Shown here: positions 54,697 through 64,000 of the stretch, one piece after another | Layout of the letters: every line of letters starts with the position of its first letter | Position numbering within the stretch: the first letter of the stretch is position 1 | Assembly (NCBI GenBank): GCA_037447655.1 | Contig: JBBHKE010002047.1 | Span: forward strand, 118,958-182,957 | DNA: 64,000 nt | Direction: 5' to 3' | Source: Zygnema cylindricum | Taxonomy: Eukaryota > Streptophyta > Zygnematophyceae > Zygnematales > Zygnemataceae | Position numbers and translations under genes: made by a program | The notes under the pieces: model-generated | Told to the model about the DNA's origin: nothing | Databases searched by the model: none | What the model saw: only the letters and a program-made list of their open reading frames with translations

Positions 54697-55605
54697 CAGC
54701 CCAGAGTACGTAGGTTTGATGGAGACAACTACTTATATTGGAGAGGAATCATGAAGCTCTACTTTGTGGAAAGAGAGCTCATGAATGTGGTGGACGGTTC
54801 CCTTGCCGAAACAGATCCTACATGGAGCAAGAAGAATACACAGTGTGTCAATGCGCTCATGCAGGCACTGCCATTGGAAATCGGAATGGCACACATTCAC
54901 ATGGACAAGGCGAAAGAAATTTGGACATCCTTGGGAGATATGTATCAACAAACGGATGTTCACCCACAAATGATAACTGCTACAATTATTTTTGAGTTTA
55001 AGTACAATGGTGGTCGTATCTCAGATTATTGTTATGGTCTTAGGAAGTTTTTAGAAAATGCATGATCAGGAGGTGTTTTTCCAACTACACAGCAAGCCAT
55101 GCTGCTTATGAGAGGTTTGCTTGAGGAATATAAAGGCGCCTCTAATGCACTAAAGAAAATAGATCAGTCATCTTGGAATCTAACAATGGCAATTCAGCTA
55201 GTGTTAGAAGAAGAATCTACTAATCTAGCAATGAAAGGAAGTAAGTCAGGACAAGTATTGAACACTCAGTTTCAAAATAGAAATCAGTATCAGACGGGTC
55301 GATCAACTAACAACCCATGGGCATGTTTTTATTGTTTCAACAAAGGTCATTTGGTACGAGAATGTCCAATTCTGAAAAAGGACACTTTAACAGGAAATTT
55401 TCGAGAGGGATGGAACAACAATCGACACTTTTCAAACAAAGGACAAAATTATGAGCAACTTGAAAAGGCATCTGCCTTTTATGCCGAAAAGGAGAATATC
55501 CTACAGGAAGAAAAAGACAAAACTCACAAACAGACTAGCAATTTTCCAATCGTGACAGGAAAAGAAATGTTTGCAATGACAAGTGCAAGATTCGAACCAA
55601 AAGAA
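54688..55605 (+). pseudogene. C1 gag
   Basis: Starts at or before MGPQPRVRRFDGDNYLYWRGIMKLY, with the copia Gag fold continuing (MNVVDGSLAETDPTW, GDMYQQTDV, FKYNGGRISDYCYGLRKFL). A TGA at 55063 interrupts. The frame 55099-55722 resumes with MRGLLEEYKGASNAL, an intact knuckle CFYCFNKGHLVREC (55324-55365) and a Lys/Glu-rich tail. The LTR-internal ATG at 54591 is out of frame because of the LTR-end expansion. Confidence 0.88.
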
Positions 55606-57037
55606 AACACCTGGATTTTGACACGGGAGCATCTACTCACATGTGCGGTGACAGGAAGCTATTTGAAAATCTTGAGAAAATCTCACCACAAAACATCTAC
55701 TATGCAGATGATAGTTATGTAGTAACAAGCTCGAAAGGAAAGGTGAATCTTAAACTCAAAATAGATAGTCAGACTGTAGAGAGGACTTTGAATGATGTGT
55801 TGAATGATGTGTTATATATTCCAGAGTTTAGTAAGAATTTGTTTAGCACATCATTGGTAGAAAGCAAAGGATTTGAAGTAAGTTTAAAGCATGGGAAACA
55901 AGTGGTCAGTATGAACGGATTTGTTGCAGCTATAGGAACAAGAAGAGAAGATATGATGTATTAGCTTTATCTTGCAGACGAATTTAATGGAAAGAAAGTT
56001 TTTTACTTTTCTGTAACAAATGATAATGATCTATGGCATAAAAGGATGGGACATGTTCATAGAGAAAGATAAGGAAAAATGGTGAAAAATGATGTAATCA
56101 AAGGAGTAAACCTGTCACAAGATAAGTCAAATGAGCTATGTGATGGATGTGCTTTAAGAAAAATTCACAAATTACCATTTCCAGCTGAAAGTAGTCATAG
56201 AGCTCAAAGGGTTTTAGAAATAATACATTCGGATGTTTGGTCTTCCAAAATACCTCCCATAGGAGGAGTGCGATATATGCTTACACTAACGGATGATTTT
56301 TCGAGATATACTAAGGTGTACTTCCTAAAGAAAAAGAGTGACGTCTTCGAGTGTTTTCGAGAATATAAAACATGGAGCAAAAAGATACATGGAGTTCCTA
56401 TTTTAAATCTCAGATCCGATAACAGAGGCGAATATGTCTCACGGGTGTTTCCAGATTTTCTCAAGGGGCATGGAATTTCACGACAACTGATGGTTCCATA
56501 CTCACCTGACAAAATGGATTCGCAGAAATATTACTAAGGACACTTGTAGAGTGTGCTCGGACTACGTTGGCAGATAAAGGAATAAGTGTGAAATATTGGG
56601 CAGAAGCCTTAAATTGTGCTGCATATATTAAAAATAGACTAGAAAGTAAAGCAACTCCAGGAAAGACTCCTTATGAACTTTGGACAAAAGAAAAACCCGA
56701 TGTTAGTCATTTTAGAGTTTTTGGAAGTAAAGTTTTCATGCTAAACAATAATCCAAACAGATGAAAAATGGAGCCAAAAGGAATGCCTAGATATGATAAT
56801 AATGCAAAAGGATATAGAGTCAACATACCAGACACTAATCAAATTGTAGTTGCCAGAATTGCCAGAAACATCCTTGTGAAAGATGTAGATGAGTCAGAGT
56901 CAGTGGATGTATTTCCACTAACACCTGAACAGAGAAGCAAGAGGGAGATGGAGTACGATATCCTTGATGAAGTGAGACAAGTGACTAAAGAGCAATCTAC
57001 AACTCCTCACACAGAAAAAAACAACGGTGACATGTGA
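55606..57037 (+). pseudogene. C1 protease and integrase
   Basis: The retropepsin motif W-I-L-D-T-G-A-S-T-H-M is encoded across a one-base loss at about 55621, so it shifts frame at the active site. The frame 55641-55964 follows with YYADDSYVV and LYIPEFSKNLFS plus a duplicated N-D-V-L. Integrase: LWHKRMGHVH, a TAA at 56070, CDGCALRKIHKLPFP, HSDVW and SDNRGEYVS. The region of the catalytic Glu is out of frame. ISVKYWAEALNCAAYIKNR and SHFRVFGSKVFML follow at 56567-56764. Confidence 0.88.
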
Positions 57038-57269
57038 GACAGAAACGAATGGATCACCTCAGACGGAAACAAATGGACCCATAGAACATGAGATAAATAA
57101 CTCTATCCCATCGGCAAGAACATCAAAAAGAGATCCATCAATTCCAACGTGACATTTTCCAGTGGGGAAAAGGACAAGCACAAGAGAGAAGAGAATCAGT
57201 TCAAAACTCAGGGATTCAACAACAATGTATGCACACTCGGCTCCATCCGGAGAACCCCTGACTATCGAA

Positions 57270-58847
57270 TAAGCCTTCTCTGTACCTCAAAAAGAACATT
57301 GTATAGAAGCAGTGAATAACGAAATGAAATCGATTATGGCGGCCCAAACTTGGGAATTAGTTGAGCTTCCTCCAGACCGGAAAGCCATCTGAAGTAAGTG
57401 GGTATTCAAGGTAAAGTTAAATCCTGACAACACCGTTGAGAGATTCACCATTGAGAGATATAAAGCCAGACTAGTAGCTAAGGGATTCAACCAAAAGGAA
57501 GGGATTGACTTTGAAGAAACTTTTTCACCATTAGTGAAACTTCCAACAATTAAAATCTTGCTTACCTTGGCAGATATAGAAGATATGGAAGTCCGTCACA
57601 TGGACGTTAAAACTGCTTTTCTACATGGGGAATTAGAGGAAGTTATTTATATGAAGCACCCAGAAATGTACGAAGAAAATGGGAAATAAAACCTTGTAGT
57701 AAATTAGTAAAATCTCTATATGGGCTGAAACAAGCCCCTCGTCAGTGGAATATCAAATTAGATGAGTTTCTTACTAAGTTTTGATTTGCTACGATAAGCT
57801 CATATCATTCAGTCTATATTATGGAAGGGGAAAATGGAGTAATTTATATTGCAGTTTACGTAGATGATCTGCTCATAATGAGCAAATCACTGATAGAAAT
57901 TAACAAAGTCAAGAAATCCTTAAATACTAGGTTTGAAATGAAAGATTTAGGAGAGGCAAAATATGGTCTGGGGGTTCAATTAGAAAGAGACAGACCAAAA
58001 AAGATAATTAGACTAACACAAAAAGAGGCTATCGGAAATATTATTGATAGATTCGATATGTCAAATGCAAAAAGTAGTGCAACTCCTATGGAAAATAAAC
58101 AGAAAACTGAAGGGGTAGAAATCAACTCAGGAATTATCGTTAGAGATATAACAGAAAATGAAAATTTGACTGAAATTCCCTATAGAGAGGTAGTGGGAAG
58201 TCTTACCTACTTTATATATTTTACTCGTCCCGATATTGCGGCAGGGGTTGGGGTGCTTAGCAAAAGTTTGCAATATCCAAAGAAGACATATTGGAAAGCT
58301 GCAAAATGAGTTATGCGATACCTAGTTGGGACCAGGAATTTGCAAAACGAGTTATGCGATACCTAGTTGGGACCAAGAATTTGCATCTTAACCTGGGAGG
58401 ATCAATTGTAACAAAAGTGTAACAATTGGAACCTGGAGTGATGCGAGCTATGGAGACATTTCTAGTCAAAAGTTAACTACTAGATATGTGGTGCAGATTG
58501 GAAATGGAAAGTGTCGCTAGAGTAGTAAACTTCAAAAAGTGACTGCCCAATCGACGATGGAGGCAGAATATATGGCACCAAGCGCGGCAGTAAAGGAATT
58601 ATTATGGGTGTAATCAATTCTATAAGAACTAGGATTTATGCAATTAGGTCCACAAATTGTTTGGTGTGATAATCAGGCAGCTATTTCAATTGCTTCTAAT
58701 CCATGTCACCAATTCAAAACCAAACACATGGACATCAGGCTTCATTTCGTTAGAGAAAAGGTCTTCTCAAAAATTATAAAATTGCAATATTTACCAAATT
58801 CGAAAATGGTGGCAGACATGCTAACCAAAGCTTTACCTGCTAAGTGA
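57270..58847 (+). pseudogene. C1 reverse transcriptase and RNase H
   Basis: RT begins near 57330 (MAAQTWELVELPPDRKAI, TGA, SKWVFKVKLNPDNTVERF). It contains ARLVAKGFNQKEGIDFEETF, MDVKTAFLHGELEEVIYM, YGLKQAPRQWN and the catalytic YVDDLLIMSKS (57855-57890). RNase H covers TRPDIAAGVGVLSKSL to WCDNQAAISIAS, HMDIRLHFVREKV and MLTKALPAK, ending at 58847. Disruptions include a TAA near 57689, a 43-bp tandem duplication at 58297-58382 and several stops. Confidence 0.9.
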
Positions 58848-58858
58848 CTGAGAGTCCA

Positions 58859-58872
58859 AAGTTTAGGGGGAG
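58859..58872 (+). promoter_or_regulatory. C1 polypurine tract
   Basis: AAGTTTAGGGGGAG directly before the 3' LTR, the plus-strand DNA primer site. Confidence 0.8.
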
Positions 58873-59671
58873 TATTATTTTAGGGAAAATTATGGACTCT
58901 CAACGATGAGATAATCTCGTCGCTGGACTAGCGATGACCAACGACGAAATGATTTTTACTTTAAAGAGACATCACAAAATTCAAACGCGTCAGACAAAGG
59001 AAAACATAATGCTAAACGAATTATGTGCGTACTAAAATTAAACATTGTGTTACGACCTCCAAACAAAAATCACCGCGGATTAAATCACCACGGATTATAT
59101 GGACAGATTCAATTGTCGGCGTACAGAGTCCTTATTGGTGTTGGAGAAATTCAGTGTAAATTAGATTGGTGTTGGAGAAAGTCGGTGTAAATTAGATCAC
59201 CAGGTAAAATCAAAGTAGTACCGATCAGTATGAATTACTTAGGATAAATAAGGGTTATTTGCAGCAGGAAATTGTACTTAGGATTAAGTGTACTAGGTAG
59301 TGGAACCGAGAGTACGATAGTGCGCCATCTTATTGGTAGATAGATAGGTAGATAGTTTTGTTTGCATAAAGTAGAAATTAGACGTTTGATAGAAATAACT
59401 TGCATAAGTTCACTAAGGAAAGTGACATTTAAGGCTGTGTTTGTGAGTGTGCCACTTTGTGACTGGTCAGAGTTTGTGCTTTAAACTCTGTCAATATATT
59501 GTTAAGTGTGAGCTCTAAGTGAGATGTGTTATAAGCCTAAGTGGCTTTTGTAGTGTTAAGTGTAAGTTGGTCAAAGTGGCCATTTGTGTGGTACTTCTAG
59601 GTTGACTTTTTGCTGAATTAAATGGGTGACTTTGCAGCTTCTGGTAGTGTCCCAGTTTCTAGAGAGGAACA
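58871..59671 (+). repeat. C1 3' LTR (family C)
   Basis: Partner of 53889-54683 with scattered changes and a short duplication (GGTGTTGGAGAAA repeated near 59139 and 59170). It ends AGAGAGGAACA and is followed without a gap by the TTGCCAAAC array. ATG at 59622. Confidence 0.88.
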
Positions 59672-60385
59672 GTCTTTTTGCCAAACTTGTCTCTTTGCCA
59701 AACTTGTCTTTTGCCAAACTTGTCTTTTTGCCAAACTTGTCTATTTGCCAAACTTGTCTTTTGTCAAACTTGTATTTTTGCCAAATTTGTCTTTTACCAA
59801 ACTTGTCTTTTTGCCAAACTTGTCTTTTGCCAAACTTGTATTTTGCCAAACTTGTCTTTTGTCAAACTTGTCTTTTGCCAACTTGTCTTTTGCAAAACTT
59901 GTCTTTTTGCCAAACTTGTATTTTTGCCAAACTTGTCTTTTGCCAAACTTGTCTTTAGCCAAACTTGTCTTTTTGCCAAACTTGTCTTTAGCTAAACTTG
60001 TCTTTTTGCCAAACTTGTATTTTTGCCAAACTTGTCACTTGCCATACTTGTCTTTCATCAAACTTGTCTTTTTGCCAAACTTGTCTCTTTGCCAAACTTG
60101 TCTTTTGCCAACCTTGTCTTTTGCCAACCTTGTCTTTTGCCAAACTTGTCTTTCGCCAAACTTTTCTTTTTGCCAAACTTGTCTTTTGCCAAACTTGTCT
60201 TTTTGCCAAACTTGTCTCTTTGCCAAACTTGTTTTTTGCCAAACTTCTCATTTGTCAAACTTCTCTTTCGCCAAACTTGTTTTTTTGCCAAACTTGTCTC
60301 TTTGCCAAACTTCTTTTTCCAAACTTGTCTTTTGCCAAACTTGTCTTTAGCCAAAACTTGTCTTTTGCCAAAATTTGTCGTCTGC
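59672..60385 (+). repeat. 16/17-bp minisatellite (CTTGTCTTTTTGCCAAA)n
   Basis: About 43 imperfect units of TTTTGCCAAACTTGTC with a length of 16 or 17 bp. The changing length rotates the frame, yet no stop arises in most phases, so open frames of 60-240 codons exist on both strands (plus: LPNLSFAKLVFCQTC; minus: KRQVWQKDKFG). The array begins exactly at the C1 LTR end. Confidence 0.93.
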
Positions 60386-61559
60386 CTCTTCTTGATGTTT
60401 TAGAAGTTCCATTGAAGTTCCTAAGTTAAGTTCGTGCCACATTTAAACAAATTGGTTTGAAAGAGTTGTCGGGATCTTCGGGCGTCGTTGTTAGGGTTAC
60501 TTCGTCTACGCTCTAAAAACAACAAAGGTTACGAAAGTACGATGGATACCTATACATCTCAAGGGCATCGAAGTTTTTGAAAGTTTCCATAATTGTTAAG
60601 AGCTCACTTTTTTTTTTGTCTTGTCATTCCTTCCCACATCCGTTAGTCTTACAAACTTTACATTTTTGAAACGGGATGGAAAATTGGTAGTAGAGACATT
60701 TTCTCCCTTTTCGTTTCTCATTTTCAATTTAAATTTTGTCATAAACTCACTCGCGAGAATGCACCATTCTTTGTTGACACGTGTCGCGGTTTTTAAAACT
60801 TTAAATGGTAAAAGTTTGAAAACTTTAGACAAAATTTCGTTATGAAGTGGAAAAGGTTTATCATTATCTTGATAGGATGGTAACTTTTGTCATTTACTAT
60901 TTCTATCTTTTTGTATTGTCACAAAACGTCCACGCCGTAACATTATTTTAATGTTAGGTTGTTTTTTTTAATGCACTAAAAAAAACTAAGGTTTGTTATT
61001 TTCTTATAAACTAAAAAAAAGGAAAAGGAATGATGTGAATTGGAGGTTTGTGTAATAGGATTTCTAACCTCTCAGAAAATCCCATTACTTCAATCAATTT
61101 CAGCCACACATTCCACACATTGGAAAATACATATCCATATTGGAAAGCACTCACATAAGGATAAACTTTAAATTAGAAGAAGCTTTTGTCCACATAACTT
61201 TAGCTTGGTCTCTTGCCCTCGTGGCTCAACCCTTCTTATTAAAGTGTTTTCCTCTACTCTCCACTCTTAATAATTATATCTCTTAACTACTAAAACAATA
61301 CTTAGTTTGTAAAAGATTTCAATGCCAAAATTCCAATGCTCCAATTTGGTTTTAATCGCTCAAGACCAAGATCAGTCATAATTTTCACAAACTTTTCCCC
61401 AAAGGAAAAGATGTTTACTCTCCTCTTAGACTTCACTATTTATCCATCATCGCCCTGGACTAGCCAGGCCAGAGTCAACGCTCCGTTTGAACAGCTTTTA
61501 CCTGGGCCAATCATTGATCAGCTGGGACTCGGACTGACCAATGCAAAAACGTGCGAAAT
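60386..61559. other. Unassigned region
   Basis: No repeat family, RNA or coding signature recognised. Weak frames (60621-60845 plus, 61336-61569 plus) have no identifiable motif. Part of 61300-61559 may belong to the G1 LTR. Confidence 0.4.
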
Positions 61560-61991
61560 CTCTTACTAACTACTTAGCACTTTACTAACCAATCAAACGC
61601 TACGTTTCACTAAGTAACATTTACGTGCAAAAGTGCGCGCCAAACGCGACTTCGCACGATAGTGCGTCACAAATTTCGCACGCGAAAGTGATGTTTCGTA
61701 CTAAAAATTGCACAAAACGCACCACCGTGCATACTAAATGTTTCGTTAGAAATTTATGAAACGTGCACGGGAAATTTCGGTACTAGTTTGACCCTTAACC
61801 CGTTTCAATGATACCCGCTTGTTATTTAGACCCCGCATTGTCGCCTAAATACACCCACCGCTATAACTTTTGATATATAACTCCAAATCGCGTGATTATT
61901 TCGCGGACGTCTACCAAATTAAGTACTCTATAATCATAACACCTAAATACCCCTTTACGGACAAGTTAGATCCGCTATTACTGTTATATCA
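61560..61991 (-). repeat. G1 3' LTR, at least this part
   Basis: On the minus strand AATAAAGAGGGGA (polypurine tract, about 61992-62004) is followed by TGATATAACAG, a likely LTR start. The downstream text is rich in TTTCGTNCG and GCGCACNNN words. The far end cannot be fixed without the second LTR. Confidence 0.5.
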
Positions 61992-62037
61992 TCCCCTCTT
62001 TATTATTAACTAACCACAGTTAAAACACCTTTCATTC

Positions 62038-64000
62038 TCAAGAGAGGACTTCTATGTTATTATCCCTCCAATACCTTTGTAAAAACTCAGAATTTTTATC
62101 TTCTAAAGTCAACTCATCTTCTGGCCTTCTTAGATAGTGTACTTGCCAAAATATAGTATTGCCGACTTTGAACCGTTGACCAACCCAATCTATTACCCAT
62201 CTGTGGACTTCAGGTTCTATAATTATTGAGGGATCCATTCCAATTCTCTTTTAGTTGGTCGAAGATTCGCTGGTTTCAATTGGCTGATGTGTATTACTGG
62301 ATGAATTTTTGTTGGAAGGCGGAAAGTCCAATTTGGCAACAATTGATGATATCATCTCGATTACAGTAAATGGTCCAATGTACTTAGGAGCAAATTTCCC
62401 CGTGGGATCCGATTGTCCCTCGATTTTGCACCTGTAATGCGTTGAAGAAAGCCAAACCTTGTCACCTGTGCGTAACACTCAATCACCCATTTTACGGTTA
62501 GCATTTAATTCTTGCCTCCTTTGTGCCTCCAATAATGCATCCTGGGCAGTTTTCCAAACTATTTGAACGTATTCCCAAAACTATGTTGTACAACCTCTAT
62601 TCTCTTTAGTGACCTCTGTTATTAAGTCTAATGCTTCTCTAGGTTGGTATCCGTATGCAACTTCAAATGGTGAGAATCCTGTACTAGCATGTTTACATGA
62701 ATTGTAGGCAAATTCTATTAATGGCTGTTTATATTCCTATGTGTTTTAAACCCCACTGCAAACAGTCCTAAGCATTTCCTCCAATGTACGGTTCATCCTT
62801 TTTGTCTGTCCATTTGTCAAAGGATGATAAGAGGTACTCATTTTGATTTCAGAGCCTAAATTTTGCTGTAATTCTTTCCAAAATGCAGACGTAAATTTAG
62901 AATCCCAATCACTCACAATAGACAGATGGACTCCATGATGTCTGACCATGTTGTCAAAAAATAACTTTACCATATCTACAACTGTATGAGTAGTTTTGCA
63001 AGGGATAAAGATTGCCATTTTACTGAACCTATCAACTACGACCATTATACAGTCATTTCTTCTAGATGTAGGGTGCAACCTGACAATAAAATCCATACTG
63101 ACATATTCCCATATTCCCATGGTCTTTCAGGGATATCCAACGGTTTTAAGAGACCCTTAGGTTTTTGGTTACTAGTTTGCTCTGCAGGCAAGGGACACAA
63201 CTTTCTACGTGTTTCGACACCCCTTTTGCCATCCCGGGCCAAAACAATCTACTATGCAAGCGGCTTAGAGTTTTATCTCGACCAAGATGTCCTAAATGCT
63301 CATGAGCTTATTGTAAAAGTTGTTTTTCTTAAGTCTCCCACTTTAGGAATGCATAATCTATCCTCTATTTGCAGGTACAATAAACCGTCCTCTAGTCTGA
63401 AGTTTTTGACATGCCTCTCATTCAATGGGTCAGAATTCCCTCCCGGAATATTTTTGCAAATCAGAGCAAAATATAGATCTTTATCATAACCATTTCTAAC
63501 AGAATCTAAAAACAATTCATCTTGAACTATAACACTTATTTCAAAACATCTACTTAAAGGATCTGCGACTACATTTGTCTTTACAGGAATATGTTTGACA
63601 TTAAATTTGAAATATGCTAATTTCTGCATCCACCTAACTTATCTGCCAGTCATAATCTGTGCATCACTTTTAATCTATGCATCACTTTTAATCTGTGCAT
63701 CACTTAATATCTGTAGATAGGAGAGTGCTTTATTATCACAATGAACTGAAAATTCTTTATTATGCAATAACAACGCCATTTGACTAATGCATGAACAATT
63801 CCAGGTAATTCCATTTCCTGAGCTGGATATTTCTTTTCAGCATCATTGAATTTTCTGGACTCAAAAGCAATAAGATGAAAGTGTTTACCAATTTTTTGAC
63901 TTATGATTGCACTTAGACCTTTATTAGATGCATTTGTAGTGATCAAAACTTCAAATTCCCCAACAATATCAAGATACACCAGTGTAGGGGCAGAGGTCAA
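62038..64000 (-). pseudogene. G1 Ty3/gypsy pol (RNase H, integrase, chromodomain-like end), partial
   Basis: Minus-strand gypsy pol entering from the right edge. The frame 64000-63704 is the end of RT and start of RNase H (TTNASNKGLSAIISQ, FESRKFNDAEKKYPAQEMEL). The frame 63629-63300 ends RNase H (VPVKTNVVADPLSR). The zinc finger is at about 63300-63160 (GHLGRDKT, WPGMAKGV, CPLP). The integrase core 63120-62746 has SMDFIVRLHPTSRRND and SDWDSKFTSAFW, but the catalytic Glu in NGQTERxNRTLE reads Lys. The frame 62478-62251 is the GDKVWLS...FAPKYIGPF domain. The frame 62238-62038 resembles a chromodomain (W-Q-V-H-Y-L...LTLED). Multiple stops separate the pieces. Confidence 0.88.

Larger units (their letters stand above)
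53889..59671 (+). mobile_element. C1, full-length family C copia element
   Basis: About 5.8 kb with about 0.8-kb LTRs, primer site, gag, protease, integrase, RT, RNase H, polypurine tract and 3' LTR, all in canonical copia order (integrase before RT). Several stops and indels disable it. The flanks show no target duplication. The 3' LTR runs directly into a tandem array. Confidence 0.92.

Noticed and set aside
1-64000. CRISPR arrays, operons, riboswitches or bacterial promoters
   Set aside because: The tandem repeats lack unique spacers and the content is eukaryotic retrotransposon DNA. Nothing supports prokaryotic features.

Overview
The window is eukaryotic repeat-rich DNA, most likely from the plant lineage (streptophyte). 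I cannot name the species. The evidence is nested LTR retrotransposons of Ty1/copia type, a Ty3/gypsy chromovirus-like pol, telobox-like AAACCCTAA motifs, a plant-style intron acceptor, and decay of CAG codons to TAG that fits CHG methylation. No operon, CRISPR array or bacterial signal is present. Almost everything here is mobile-element DNA. The only host-like coding signals are a PHD-finger ORF inside an inverted-repeat unit (21.0-22.7 kb) and one possible exon split by a retrotransposon (25.03 and 31.6 kb).

Layout. Family A copia: A1 (1-4114, minus, cut by the window edge), A2 (7067-11260, plus, a gag-only copy with two LTRs), A3 (43516-44207, LTR remnant). Family B copia: B1 (about 6360-13876, plus, 5' LTR split by A2, 3' half lost), B2 (14013-20452, minus), B3 (25133-31592, minus), B4 (36855-43292, minus, the best preserved, with a perfect 5-bp TSD). 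Family C copia: C1 (about 53889-59671, plus). Family D: D1 (31855-43515, plus, split by B4, long non-coding interior), D2 (about 45.2-47.0 kb, minus) and an LTR piece at 4115-4538. The gypsy element G1 runs from about 61.6 kb off the right edge on the minus strand. DNA elements include two hAT-like MITEs (22921-23734; 48029-49325, itself interrupted) and a weaker candidate at 4969-6180. Tandem repeats: a 33/66-bp array (23.9-24.2 kb), a purine tract (44.2-45.0 kb), two pyrimidine tracts (51.7-52.1 and 53.0-53.3 kb) and a 16/17-bp array (59.67-60.38 kb).

How it fits together. Families A, B and C are separate copia lineages that share two features. Their primer-binding site matches the anticodon arm of initiator tRNA-Met (half-tRNA priming, as in Drosophila copia) rather than the tRNA 3' end. 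Their gag start codon also lies inside the LTR, so the primer site is translated as part of Gag (V-M-G-P). Family D instead has a near-standard TGGTATC-type site. Nearly all pol genes are broken by stops and frameshifts, so copies active now would have to be elsewhere. The most unusual items are the shared primer-site/Gag arrangement, the gag-only A2 copy with an unrecognised basic C-terminal domain, two LTR ends that run straight into tandem arrays, and the PHD-finger ORF in its inverted-repeat unit.
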